50,319 nt of DNA from Actinomyces israelii DSM 43320 (lineage in GTDB: Bacteria > Actinomycetota > Actinomycetes > Actinomycetales > Actinomycetaceae): contig NZ_KL544003.1 of assembly GCF_000711965.1 (NCBI RefSeq), forward strand, positions 1 through 50,319, written 5' to 3'. Positions within the stretch are counted from its first letter, which is position 1, and the number at the start of each line of letters is the position of its first letter. The notes beneath the pieces are model-generated. The model was not told the DNA's origin. It worked only from the letters and a program-made list of their open reading frames with translations, and searched no databases. Made by a program: the position numbers and the translations under genes. This document shows, in pieces, positions 20,262 to 29,326 of the stretch.

Positions 20262-21169
20262 GTGGGCGCGAGCTGATCGCCCTGGGCACCGGCAGCCTGG
20301 CGCCCACCCGGGAGCGCAACCAGTCCGGCCACCTCCTGCGCTGGGGGGCCGCCGGCGTCCTCTTCGACCCCGGCGAGGGCACCCAGCGGCAGATGACCCT
20401 CGCGGGCGTCCCGGCGCGGTGCATCCGCATCATCTGCCTGACCCACCTGCACGGCGACCACTGCCTGGGGCTGCCCGGGGTCCTCCAGCGCCTGTCCCTG
20501 GACCGGGCGCCCCACCCGGTGACCCTCGTCTACCCGGCATCCGGCCAGGAGTACGTGGACCGGCTGCGCGCAGCCAGCATCCACCACGACGAGCTCGACC
20601 TGCGCCCGCTGCCGGTCGAGGTCGGCAGCGAGCCGGCCGAGGTGCTGCGCGCGCCCGGCCTCATCCTGTCCGCCGCCGCCCTGGACCACCGGGTCGACGC
20701 CGTCGGCTACCGGGTCCAGGACCCGCCCGGCCGGGTCTTCGACCCCGGCGCCCTGGCGGAGCGGGGCATCGCCGGGCCCCTTGTGGGGCGGCTGCAGCGC
20801 GAGGGGCGCATCGAGACCGACGGCGCCGTCACCAGCCTGGAGGACGTGACCCGCGAGCGCGTCCCCGCCTCCTTCGCGCTGGTTCAGGACACCCGGCCCT
20901 GCGAGGGCGCCCGGCGCCTGGCCGACGGCGTCGACCTGCTGGTCATGGAGGCGACCTACCTGTCCGACCTGGCCGGCAAGGCCCGCGAGTACGGGCACTC
21001 CACGGCCCTGGAGGCCGGGCGGCTCGCCGCGGCGGCGGGCGCCGGCAGGCTGGCCCTGACCCACTTCTCCTCCCGCTACGGCTCCGCCGAGGCGCACGCG
21101 GCCGAGGCGAGGAGCGCGCACGGCGACGTCATCGCGCTCGCGGACCTGGACCGGGTGCGGATCCGCTGA
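20258..21169 (+). CDS. rnz: ribonuclease Z (tRNA 3'-processing metallo-hydrolase)
   Basis: 303 residues from the GTG, the normal short form. RNase Z cuts the 3' trailer off tRNA precursors using two zinc ions. Seen: LGTGSLAPTRERN at the start, the metal site LTHLHGDHCLGLPG (His63, His65, Asp67, His68), ALDHRVDAVGYR with a further His, and C-terminal MEATYLSD followed by EYGHST and LTHFSSRYG. The frame is open upstream to 20111, but the family begins at this GTG. Stands alone between an ABC exporter and glgX (convergent). Confidence 0.92.
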   Translation: MSGRELIALGTGSLAPTRERNQSGHLLRWGAAGVLFDPGEGTQRQMTLAGVPARCIRIICLTHLHGDHCLGLPGVLQRLSLDRAPHPVTLVYPASGQEYVDRLRAASIHHDELDLRPLPVEVGSEPAEVLRAPGLILSAAALDHRVDAVGYRVQDPPGRVFDPGALAERGIAGPLVGRLQREGRIETDGAVTSLEDVTRERVPASFALVQDTRPCEGARRLADGVDLLVMEATYLSDLAGKAREYGHSTALEAGRLAAAAGAGRLALTHFSSRYGSAEAHAAEARSAHGDVIALADLDRVRIR

Positions 21170-21190
21170 GCCGCGGCGTCCCGGCCCGGA

Positions 21191-21246
21191 CCGATCTCGA
21201 CGCGGAAGTGAACCGATCTCGAGCCGGAGTACGACCGATCTCGGCG
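21191..21246 (+). repeat. 22-bp-period intergenic repeat, locus 4 (two and a half units)
   Basis: Units 21191-21212 and 21213-21234, then a partial from 21235 that runs up to the glgX stop codon. Both full units begin CCGATCTCGA and carry CGGA 13 bases in. It fills most of the 77-bp gap between the rnz and glgX stops. Confidence 0.85.
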
Positions 21247-23592
21247 TCAGGGGCGGGGCGGGGGCAGCGGGTCGGCCTCCACGGGCTCGAGCACCTCGCC
21301 GGACAGGTAGATCCGCATGCTCAGCGCGTCCAGGGTCGTGGTGTCCCCGGGGCGGTCGTGGCGGCACTCGGCGGAGCGCCGCGGCCTGTCCTTCGTGGGC
21401 CTGACGACGCGGGTGCGGGCCGCCCCGCGGCTGACCCGGTGGGCCAGGGCGAAGGCCGAGGTGTGCGGGCGCGGCACTGCCCACGTGGAGTCCCAGGACA
21501 GGTGCCAGTCGGTGCCGTGGCCGTCGGGCAGCGTGACATCGACCTGGTCCAGCCAGCCGTTGATGACCACCAGCAGGTCGTTGTCCCCCAGCGGCCCGCC
21601 GTTGCGCAGCATCTGGACCACGCGCGTCCACGGGTCGTGCCAGGCGTTGGTGCTCATGGGGACGCCGTCGGCCCGGTACCAGGACAGGTCGGGCAGCGTG
21701 TCGCCCTCGGGCACGGTGCCCGTGGCGAAGATCTCCGGCCGCAGCACGGGGTGGGAGCCGCGCAGTCCGATGAGGAACCGGGCGGTGGCCAGCAGGTCGT
21801 ACTGCCATGGCGCCAGGTCCCAGTCGTACCAGGAGATCGGCGAGTCCTGGCAGTAGGAGTTGTTGTTGCCCTCCTGGGTGCGGCCCATCTCGTCGCCGCC
21901 CAGCAGCATCGGCATGCCGGCGCTGATGAACAGGGTGCCCAGCACGTTGCGGGTGGAGCGGCGCCGCAGCATCTCGATCGGCCCCCCGCCCATGCCCTCC
22001 GCCAGCGGCCCCTCGAAGCCGTGGTTCCAGGAGCGGTTGTCCTCGGTGCCGTCGCGGTTGTCCTCGCCGTTGGCGAGGTTGTGCTTGTAGTCGTAGGAGA
22101 CCAGGTCCCGCAGGGTGAAGCCGTCGTGGGCGGTGACGAAGTTGACGCTGCCCAGCGGGCCGCGCCCGCCGGGGCACTCCCCGTAGCTGAAGGTGTCGGC
22201 GCTGCCCGACAGGCGCGTGGCCAGGTCGCGCAGGTCGGAGCCCGGCCGCCCCCTGGACATCTCCGAGGCGTCGCGCAGCCAGAAGGAGCGCACCGTGCCG
22301 CGGTAGCGGTCGTTCCAGTCGTGGAAGGGCAGGGGAAACTCGCCGGTGCGCCAGCCGCCCGGCCCTATGTCCCACGGCTCGGCGATGAGCTTGACGGAGC
22401 GCAGGACCGGGTCGGTGGCCATGCCGATGAGCAGCGGGTGCCGGCTGTAGAACTCCGAGGCGTTCCGGCCCAGGGCGACCGCCAGGTCGAAGCGGAAACC
22501 GTCGATGCCCATGCTGTCGGCCCAGTAGCGCAGCGAGTCCAGCGCCAGCTGGACGGCGCGCGTGGAGCGGAAGTCCACCGTGTTGCCGGTGCCTGTGACG
22601 TCGATGTACTGGGCGGGGCGGTGGGGGGCGTGAAGGTAGTACTCCAGGTTGTCCAGGCCCCGCAGGGACAGGCTCGGCCCGCCCACCCCCGACTCGCAGG
22701 TGTGGTTGTAGACCACGTCCATGATCACCTCGAGGCCGGCCTCGTGCAGCAGGGAGACCATGCCGCGTACCTCGTCCAGAACCGCCTGGGGCCCGGCGGC
22801 CTGCGCCGCGGCGGTGGCGTAGGTGGGCTCGGGGGCGAAGTAGGACAGCGTCGAGTACCCCCAGTAGTTGGTCAGGCCTCGCTGGAGGAGGAAGGCCTCG
22901 GAGAAGGAGGCGTGGATGGGCAGTAGCTCGACGGTGGTCACGCCCAGCGAGCGAAGGTGCTCGATCGCGGCGGGATGGGCCAGGCCCGCGTAGGTGCCGC
23001 GCAGCTCGGGCGGGACGCCGGGCATGTCGTGGGTGAAGCCCTTGACATGCGTCTCGTAGACGACGGTGCGGCCCTCGGGCACTCGGGGGCCGGGCACGAC
23101 CGTGAACTGCTCGCCGGTGACCACGCCGAGGGCGACGTGCCCGGCCGAGTCCAGCTCGGAGGGGACGAAGGGCACATAGGCGGGGGAGAGGTCGTCCTCG
23201 ACGGCGTGCGCATACAGCTCGGGCCCCAGGGACGGCTTCCCGTCCAGGGCGCGCGCGTAGGGGTCGAGCAGGAGCTTGCGGGGGTTGAACAGCAGGCCCT
23301 CGGAGGGCTCCCAGGGACCGTGGACGCGGTAGCCGTAGCGCTGCCCGGCCCTCACGCCGGGCACGTGGGCGTCCCATATGCCGAGCCTGGGGCCGCGCAG
23401 GCCGATTCTTTGCTCCGAGACGGCGGTACCGGTAGCATCGGTGTCGGTCAGGCACAGGTCGACGGCGGTCGCGTGCGGCGCGACCACGGCGAAGTCGGCC
23501 CCGTCCCCGCTCAGGGTGGCGCCCAGGCGGGTGCGGTCCGATGCGCCGGAGGCTGCTCGGGTGGCCGGCTGAGGCTCTGACAAGGACGACAT
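21247..23592 (-). CDS. glgX: glycogen debranching enzyme
   Basis: 781 residues from ATG 23592. GlgX hydrolyses alpha-1,6 branches of glucan already shortened by phosphorylase. Seen: N-terminal CBM48 (GADFAVVAPHATAVDLCL; YGYRVHGPWEPSEGLLFNP), GLEVIMDVVYNHTCESG, GIDGFRFDLAVALGRN (nucleophile Asp), KLIAEPWDIGPGGWRTGEFP (acid Glu) and FVTAHDGFTLRDLVSY (third Asp). Start choice: GACAAT lies 7 nt before ATG 23592, which would fit a leaderless message; ATG 23601 is the alternative. Away from the other glucan genes but flanked by the same 22-bp repeat family. Confidence 0.95.
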   Translation of the reverse strand: MSSLSEPQPATRAASGASDRTRLGATLSGDGADFAVVAPHATAVDLCLTDTDATGTAVSEQRIGLRGPRLGIWDAHVPGVRAGQRYGYRVHGPWEPSEGLLFNPRKLLLDPYARALDGKPSLGPELYAHAVEDDLSPAYVPFVPSELDSAGHVALGVVTGEQFTVVPGPRVPEGRTVVYETHVKGFTHDMPGVPPELRGTYAGLAHPAAIEHLRSLGVTTVELLPIHASFSEAFLLQRGLTNYWGYSTLSYFAPEPTYATAAAQAAGPQAVLDEVRGMVSLLHEAGLEVIMDVVYNHTCESGVGGPSLSLRGLDNLEYYLHAPHRPAQYIDVTGTGNTVDFRSTRAVQLALDSLRYWADSMGIDGFRFDLAVALGRNASEFYSRHPLLIGMATDPVLRSVKLIAEPWDIGPGGWRTGEFPLPFHDWNDRYRGTVRSFWLRDASEMSRGRPGSDLRDLATRLSGSADTFSYGECPGGRGPLGSVNFVTAHDGFTLRDLVSYDYKHNLANGEDNRDGTEDNRSWNHGFEGPLAEGMGGGPIEMLRRRSTRNVLGTLFISAGMPMLLGGDEMGRTQEGNNNSYCQDSPISWYDWDLAPWQYDLLATARFLIGLRGSHPVLRPEIFATGTVPEGDTLPDLSWYRADGVPMSTNAWHDPWTRVVQMLRNGGPLGDNDLLVVINGWLDQVDVTLPDGHGTDWHLSWDSTWAVPRPHTSAFALAHRVSRGAARTRVVRPTKDRPRRSAECRHDRPGDTTTLDALSMRIYLSGEVLEPVEADPLPPPRP

Positions 23593-23742
23593 GGGCTCCA
23601 TTGTCGACGTACATCCGCCGGGCGGCCACTCGAGGCAGACGTGGGACACGCCTCGCCGCCCGGGCCGGGGGAGCAGTACGGGCCGATGCGCGTGACCCAG
23701 CGCTCATCGGCGCGGCTGGCCGGGTATGGCAATCTTGGACGC

Positions 23743-24531
23743 ATGAAAATCGTGGTCTGCATCAAGCACGTTCCCGACGTGCAGTCTGAGCGGCGCATCG
23801 AGGACTCCCGCCTGGTCCGGGGCGAGGACGACGTCCTCAACGAGCTTGACGAGAACGCCGTCGAGGCCGCAGTGGCCCTGGTCGAGGGGCTCGGCGGGGA
23901 GGTCGTGGCCCTGACCATGGGCCCTGAGGACGCCGAGGACGCCATCCGCCGCGCCCTGCAGATGGGGGCCGACTCCGGCGTCGTCGTCAGCGACGACGAC
24001 CTGGCCGGCTCCGACGTCGTGGCCACCGCGCGCGTGCTGGCCGCCGCCGTCGGACGCATCGGCGGGGCCGGGCCGGGCGACGGCGGCACCGGGGACGTGG
24101 ACCTGGTGGTCACCGGCATGGCCTCCCTGGACGCCATGACCTCCATGCTGCCCGGCGCGCTGGCCGCGGCCCTGCACGTGCCCGCCCTGACGCTGGCGAG
24201 CTCCCTGGAGGCGGGCGCCGGGGAGGCCACCGTCACCCGCACCACCGGTACGCTCAGCGAGGTCCTGTCCGCCCCCCTGCCCGCGCTCGTGTCCGTGACC
24301 GACCAGGCCAACGAGCCGCGCTACCCCAACTTCGCCGCCATGCGCGCCGCCAGGAGGAAGCCCGTGGACACCTGGGACCTGGCGGACCTGGGCCTTCAGC
24401 CGCGTCCCGCCGCCGTCGAGGTCGTGGACGCCGAGTCCCGGCCCGCCCGACAGGCCGGCACCATCCGCACCGACGCCGGTCAGGCCGGGCGCGAGCTCGC
24501 CGCCTGGCTCGTGGACTCCAAGCTCGTCTGA
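23743..24531 (+). CDS. etfB: electron transfer flavoprotein beta subunit
   Basis: 262 residues. Starts MKIVVCIKHVPDVQS, typical of EtfB/FixA; the AMP-binding region is seen as VALTMGPEDAEDAIRRALQMGAD, and the family signature as VVTGMASLDAMTSMLPGALA. With EtfA it forms a soluble heterodimer carrying FAD and AMP that moves electrons from acyl-CoA or other dehydrogenases to a membrane quinone reductase. The frame extends upstream to 23641, but the homologous part begins at ATG 23743, with CAATCT 7 nt before it and no Shine-Dalgarno, so leaderless start is likely. Followed after 62 bp by etfA. Confidence 0.95.
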   Translation: MKIVVCIKHVPDVQSERRIEDSRLVRGEDDVLNELDENAVEAAVALVEGLGGEVVALTMGPEDAEDAIRRALQMGADSGVVVSDDDLAGSDVVATARVLAAAVGRIGGAGPGDGGTGDVDLVVTGMASLDAMTSMLPGALAAALHVPALTLASSLEAGAGEATVTRTTGTLSEVLSAPLPALVSVTDQANEPRYPNFAAMRAARRKPVDTWDLADLGLQPRPAAVEVVDAESRPARQAGTIRTDAGQAGRELAAWLVDSKLV

Positions 24532-24553
24532 GCGCGCGCACAAGACGTTGAAA

Positions 24554-24569
24554 CCCCGCGCATGCGGGG
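24554..24569 (+). other. hairpin between etfB and etfA
   Basis: CCCCGC and GCGGGG form a 6-bp stem around GCAT, 25 bases before the etfA start and just before its Shine-Dalgarno (AAGGAG, 24582-24587). No T tract, so an intercistronic stability or translation element is more likely than a terminator. Confidence 0.45.
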
Positions 24570-24593
24570 ATGACCGCCCCCAAGGAGAAGATC

Positions 24594-25595
24594 ATGCCTG
24601 CCATGTCCGAGGCTCTTGACGCCCCCGTCCTCGTGCTCGCCGACCTCGACGGCGACCGCCCGGCCGACACCGCCCTCGAGCTCGTCACCGCCGCCCGGGC
24701 GCTGACCGCCGGCGACGTCATCGCCCTGACCCCGGGGCCCCTGGAAGCCGGCGCCCCCGCCCTGGCCGCCGCGGGCGCCACCCGCCTGCTGGTCGCCGAC
24801 CTGGGCGGGGAGCGGGCCCAGGCCGCTGCGGCGGCCGACGCCGTCGTCGCCGCCGTCCACCAGACCGCCCCCGGAGCCGTCCTGGTCTCCGGCGACTACC
24901 GCGGCAGGGAGGTCGCCGGGCGCGCCGCCGTCCTCCTGGACTCCGCCTGCGTCGGCGACGTCGCCGACCTGCACGTGGCCGGCGGCGCCATCCGCGCCTC
25001 CCGGCTTGTGCTGTCCGGCTCCTGGTCCACCACCATGGCGGTCGCCGCGAGCGCCGGGCGCCCTCCGGTCCTCGCCGTGCGGCCCGGGGCGGTCGAGACC
25101 GCCGACAGCGCCGCCGACGGCGCCGCGCCGCTGACCGCCGAGGCCCTCGACGTCACGGTGAGCCCGGAGGCGGCCGCCGTCCGCCTCGTCTCGCGCGAGC
25201 GCACCACTGCGGCCGCCGGGCCGGACCTGGCCGGGGCGCGCACCGTCGTCGTGGGCGGACGCGGCGTGGACGGCGACTTCGACCTGGTGCGCTCACTGGC
25301 CGAGCCGCTGGGCGCGGCCGTGGGTGCCACCCGCGTGGCCTGCGACGAGGGGTGGATCGAGCGGTCCGCCCAGATCGGCCAGACCGGCGTGTCCGTCGCC
25401 CCGCGCCTGTACATCGGCCTGGGCGTGTCCGGGGCCGTCCACCACACCAGCGGCATTCAGGGCGCCGGCACCATTGTGGCCGTGTGCGACGACTCCGAGG
25501 CCCCGATCTTCGAGATGGCGGACTTCGGGGTCGTCGGCGACGTGGCCGAGGTCGTTCCCCAGCTGGTCGACGAGCTCGCCCGTCTGCGCGGCTGA
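24594..25595 (+). CDS. etfA: electron transfer flavoprotein alpha subunit
   Basis: 333 residues from ATG 24594, which has AAGGAG 6-7 nt upstream. The C-terminal FAD domain is clear: VVVGGRGVDG, GATRVACDEGW, QIGQTGVSVAPRLYIGLGVS, GAVHHTSGIQGAGTIVAV and FEMADFGVVGDVAEVVPQL. Partner of EtfB in the preceding gene. No dehydrogenase or ETF:quinone oxidoreductase is in the window, so the electron donor is not known. Confidence 0.95.
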   Translation: MPAMSEALDAPVLVLADLDGDRPADTALELVTAARALTAGDVIALTPGPLEAGAPALAAAGATRLLVADLGGERAQAAAAADAVVAAVHQTAPGAVLVSGDYRGREVAGRAAVLLDSACVGDVADLHVAGGAIRASRLVLSGSWSTTMAVAASAGRPPVLAVRPGAVETADSAADGAAPLTAEALDVTVSPEAAAVRLVSRERTTAAAGPDLAGARTVVVGGRGVDGDFDLVRSLAEPLGAAVGATRVACDEGWIERSAQIGQTGVSVAPRLYIGLGVSGAVHHTSGIQGAGTIVAVCDDSEAPIFEMADFGVVGDVAEVVPQLVDELARLRG

Positions 25596-25640
25596 GCGCC
25601 CGGCGCCAGTCACCGGTCAGCCGTTTGTCCAAGGAGAGCA

Positions 25641-26798
25641 ATGACCGCCAGGCCCGCCGCCACCGAGTCCTCCCAGCCCGACGACCCGGGGCCCGAGGGA
25701 TCTGCGGCTCCGACCGCCGAGCTGCGCCCGCCCGCCGAGGACCGCTGGGCGGCCGAGCTGGCCGCCCTGGCCGACTCCGACGCCTCCTGCGGCGCCGAGA
25801 TCCCCGACGGCTGGCGGCTGTCGCCCCGCTCGGTGCGGGCTTTCATCGTGGGCGACGAGACGCTCGGGGTGACCCGCAAGTTCTACGGGGACGACCCCCT
25901 GGTCGACCGCGCCGTCGTCACGCTGCTCGGGCGCCAGGGGCTCATGCTCGTGGGCGAGCCGGGCACCGCCAAGTCCATGCTCTCCGAGCTGCTCGCCGCG
26001 GCGGTCAGCGGGGCCTCGACCCTGACCGTCCAGGGCTCGGCGGGCACCACCGAGGACCACATCCGCTACTCGTGGAACTACGCCCTGCTCATCGCCGAGG
26101 GCCCCTCGCGCCGCGCCCTGGTCCCCTCCCCGGTCTACCAGGCCATGGAGTCCGGCCGCCTGGTGCGCTTCGAGGAGATCACCCGCTGCCCGCCCGAGAT
26201 CCAGGACACCCTCGTGTCGGTCATGTCCGAGAAGCAGCTCATGGTGCCCGAGCTCGGCGACGGCTTCCGCGTGGCCGCCGCCCGCGGATTCAACGTCATC
26301 GCCACCGCGAACCTGCGCGACCGCGGCGTCCACGAGATGAGCGCCGCCCTGAAGCGCCGCTTCAACTTCGAGACGGTGCGCCCCATCGCCGACCGCGCCT
26401 TCGAGGCCGAGCTCATCACCCGGGCCCTGGAGGCCGAGCTCGGCCCCGACCGGGCCCCCATGAGCCCGGAGGTCCTCGACGTGCTGGTCACCGTCTTCGC
26501 GGACCTGCGCACCGGCGCCACCGCCTCCGGCTCCCCGGTCAAGCGCCCCGACGCAGTCATGTCCACCGCCGAGGCCGTCAACGTGGGGGTGGCCGCCTCC
26601 ATGAGCGCCTGCTACTTCGGCGACGGCACCGTCCGCGCCGCCGACGTCGCCCGCCAGCTGGTCGGCGTCGCCCTCAAGGGGGAGGCGGAGGACGCCCGGC
26701 GCATGCGCTTCTACGTCGACTCGGTGGTGCGCGAGCGCGCCCGCGCCTCGGCGCACTGGAAGGAGTTCCTCGCCGCCTCCCAGGGATTGTGGGAGTGA
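25641..26798 (+). CDS. MoxR-family AAA+ ATPase (YehL-like)
   Basis: 385 residues. Walker A is GEPGTAKS, Walker B-like region RLVRFEEITRCPPEIQDTLVSVMSEK, sensor 1 NVIATANLRDRGVHEMSAALKRRF. This is the MoxR clade, whose members act as chaperones or remodelers with VWA-domain partners. AAGGAGAGCA precedes the ATG. The first 55 residues are a poorly conserved acidic linker. First gene of a four-gene operon in which every junction overlaps by 4 bp (GTGA, ATGA, ATGA). The order ATPase, DUF5682, VWA, SWIM is the order of E. coli yehL, yehM, yehP, yehQ; function there is not known to me. Confidence 0.93.
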   Translation: MTARPAATESSQPDDPGPEGSAAPTAELRPPAEDRWAAELAALADSDASCGAEIPDGWRLSPRSVRAFIVGDETLGVTRKFYGDDPLVDRAVVTLLGRQGLMLVGEPGTAKSMLSELLAAAVSGASTLTVQGSAGTTEDHIRYSWNYALLIAEGPSRRALVPSPVYQAMESGRLVRFEEITRCPPEIQDTLVSVMSEKQLMVPELGDGFRVAAARGFNVIATANLRDRGVHEMSAALKRRFNFETVRPIADRAFEAELITRALEAELGPDRAPMSPEVLDVLVTVFADLRTGATASGSPVKRPDAVMSTAEAVNVGVAASMSACYFGDGTVRAADVARQLVGVALKGEAEDARRMRFYVDSVVRERARASAHWKEFLAASQGLWE

Positions 26799-29326
26799 CG
26801 GCCCGCGCGACCGGACCCGGCCCCGCGGTGACGGCCGCGGGGCCGGGCCGCGCGGGCGTCCCGCCCCGCCTGCGCCGCGCCCTGCGCTCCCAGCGGGCCT
26901 GGGGTGAGGCGGGCGTCCACCTGGTCCCCGTCCGCCATCACTCCCCGGCCTGCGCCCTGGCCCTGTCCGCCCTGCTGGAGGAGGTCCGCCCCGCCGTCGT
27001 CCTCATCGAGGGGCCGGCCGAGTACACCGCCCTGCTGCCCGCCCTCCAGGACCCGGGCACCGTCCCCCCGGTCGCGCTGCTCTCACTGGCCGACCGCACT
27101 GCCTTCTACTACCCGCTCGCCGAGTTCTCCCCCGAGTGGGTCGCCCTGCGCTGGGCCGGCGAGCACGGCGCCGAGGCCGCCTTCATCGACCGTACCCCCG
27201 GCCCGCACGGCGACACCGATAACGCCGACGACGCCGGCGCTGCCGCCGCCCGCACCCTGCAGGCCGAGTACCACCTGGCCCGCTCCGCCGCCCTGGACGC
27301 CCTCGCCCGGCGCCTGGGCTGCCGCGACCACGACGAGGTCTGGGAGCAGCTCTTCGAGGACCGCGCCACCGCCGACATCCGCGCCTGGCGCGACTTCTTC
27401 GCCGACACCCTGGCCTGGTCCGCCCTGGCCCGCCTGGACGCCGAGCGGGAGGTCCTCGACACCGACGGGACCCACGCCCGCGAGGCCGTCATGGCCGCGG
27501 CACTGCGCCGGCGTGCGGAGGAGCGCGGGGAGGAGAAGGCTGGCCTCAGGGGCGGGCCCCTGGTCGTCGTCACCGGCGCCTTCCACACCCCGGCCCTCCT
27601 CGACGCGCTCGACGCCGCCCCCGAGGCTGCCTGGCTGCCCGAGCCCGAGACGCAGCCCGACCTGCGGGACCGCCCGGAGAGCTGGCTCATCCGCTACGAC
27701 TTCGCCCGCCTGGATTCCCTGAGCGGCTACGGGGCGGGCATGCCCTCCCCGGGCCTGTGGCGGCGCGCCTGGCGGGCCCGCACCCGCGACGCCCGCCCCG
27801 GCCGGGTGGCCCCCGCACCCGCCGGCGCCCGCGGCTTCGCCACCGGGGTGGTCCTCGACGTCGTCACCGCCCTGCGCGAGAAGGGGGAGCCGCTGGGCAC
27901 GGCCCAGGCGCGCGCCGCCGTCGAGCAGGCCCTGGGCCTGGCCGCGCTGCGCGGACGCGCCTGGCCCGGGCGCACCGACATCCTGGACGCCCTGACCAGC
28001 TGCCTGGTCAAGGACGACACCGGCCTGTCGGGCAGACTGGGCGCCGCCGTCGCCACCGTCTTCGCCGCCTCCGACCTCGGGCGGGTCCCCCCGGGCACCG
28101 TCGGCCCGCCCCTGGTCGCCGAGGTGCGCGAGCGGATGATCGCCCTACGCTTCACGCTCGATACCGCCGTGGAGCGGCGCGTCAGCCTGGACACCGCCCG
28201 CAGGCCCCGCCACCGCCGGCGCCGAGAGCTGCTCGCCCGCCTGCGCTTCGCCGGGGTCGGCCTGGCCCGCCAGGTCGGCGGCGCCGACCTCGTGGCCGGC
28301 ACGGGCCTGGGGCAGTTCGTCGAGGAGTGGGCCTACGCCTGGACGCCCGTGGTGGAGGCGGCCCTGGTACGCGCCGCCCAGGAGGCCCCCACCCTCGACA
28401 TCCTGGTCGCCACCCGCCTGGCCGAGCGGCTGGAGGCAGAACCGGCCGCCGGGGCGCTGGCCCGGCTCCTGACCGAGCTGGCGGTCATGGGAATGGGCGA
28501 GGCGGCCGCGCAGGTGTGCGACGCCCTCGAGGCCGCCATGAGCGGCCTGAGTGACCTGTCCGAGCTCGCCGACGTCCTCCACCGCCTGGCCACCCTCGTG
28601 GAGGGCTCGGGCCGCCTGCGCCTGGACGGTGCCGGCAGCACCGGCGGCACCGCCCCGCGCCTGCGCTCCATGCTGGAGCGGGGCACGGCCGCCGTCGCCC
28701 GCCTGGTGGCCGAGCTGGTCGGGCTGAAGGACGACGAGGCCGCCGAGGCGGTGGGCGCCCTCATCGCCGTGCGCGACCTGCTCGTGCGACTCACCGGAGC
28801 CGACTGCGAGGCCAGGGCCGGCCGCGAGGCCGTCCTGCGCGAGATCGACGCCCTGCGCCGCGCCCGGGCCACCGCGCCGGTGCTCGCCGGCTGCGCCACC
28901 GGAATCGCCTCGACCACCGGGTCCCTGAGCCGCCAGGAGGTGTCCGACGCCGTTGTCGCCCGCCTGAGCCCGGGGGCGGACCCGGCCGTCCTGGCCGACT
29001 TCCTCGTGGGACTGGTCCGCACCGCCCCGGAGGCGGTCCTGCGCGCCCCCGACACCCTGGCGGCGGTCACCCGCACCCTGACCGCCCTGGAGGAGCCCGG
29101 CTTCCTGGCCATCCTGCCCGACCTGCGGCGCGCCTTCACCGCCCTGCGCCCCACCGAGACGCACCGGCTGGCCGAGCAGGTCGCCGCGCTCGCGGGCACC
29201 GACGCCTCCCAGATCGACGTGGTGCTGAACGTCGCCCCCGCCCAGGCCGCGCTCGGGCAGCGGATCGAACGGGACCTGGTCGCCTCGCTGGTGCGCGACG
29301 GCCTGGGGCGGTGGGCGGGCCGATGA
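26795..29326 (+). CDS. DUF5682 family protein (YehM-like)
   Basis: 843 residues from the GTG that overlaps the ATPase stop (GTGA). The N-terminal 60 residues lead to VPVRHHSPACALALSALL, followed by VVLIEGPAEYTALLPAL; further on VVVTGAFHTPALLDAL. A His-His near the start, an EGP motif and a GAFH motif in this order recall the TraB/ChaN/EreA-like hydrolase group, although this is only a pattern match. The second half is a long alpha-helical region rich in Ala, Leu and Arg. No membrane segment. Obligate neighbour of the MoxR and VWA genes, so probably a substrate or regulator of that ATPase. Confidence 0.85.
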   Translation: MTARATGPGPAVTAAGPGRAGVPPRLRRALRSQRAWGEAGVHLVPVRHHSPACALALSALLEEVRPAVVLIEGPAEYTALLPALQDPGTVPPVALLSLADRTAFYYPLAEFSPEWVALRWAGEHGAEAAFIDRTPGPHGDTDNADDAGAAAARTLQAEYHLARSAALDALARRLGCRDHDEVWEQLFEDRATADIRAWRDFFADTLAWSALARLDAEREVLDTDGTHAREAVMAAALRRRAEERGEEKAGLRGGPLVVVTGAFHTPALLDALDAAPEAAWLPEPETQPDLRDRPESWLIRYDFARLDSLSGYGAGMPSPGLWRRAWRARTRDARPGRVAPAPAGARGFATGVVLDVVTALREKGEPLGTAQARAAVEQALGLAALRGRAWPGRTDILDALTSCLVKDDTGLSGRLGAAVATVFAASDLGRVPPGTVGPPLVAEVRERMIALRFTLDTAVERRVSLDTARRPRHRRRRELLARLRFAGVGLARQVGGADLVAGTGLGQFVEEWAYAWTPVVEAALVRAAQEAPTLDILVATRLAERLEAEPAAGALARLLTELAVMGMGEAAAQVCDALEAAMSGLSDLSELADVLHRLATLVEGSGRLRLDGAGSTGGTAPRLRSMLERGTAAVARLVAELVGLKDDEAAEAVGALIAVRDLLVRLTGADCEARAGREAVLREIDALRRARATAPVLAGCATGIASTTGSLSRQEVSDAVVARLSPGADPAVLADFLVGLVRTAPEAVLRAPDTLAAVTRTLTALEEPGFLAILPDLRRAFTALRPTETHRLAEQVAALAGTDASQIDVVLNVAPAQAALGQRIERDLVASLVRDGLGRWAGR

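Noticed and set aside
18227-23707. 1826-codon open frame on the minus strand
   Set aside because: It runs antisense through the FtsX permease and rnz and out of frame through glgX; Arg/Gly/Pro-rich with no domain. It is a GC-bias shadow.
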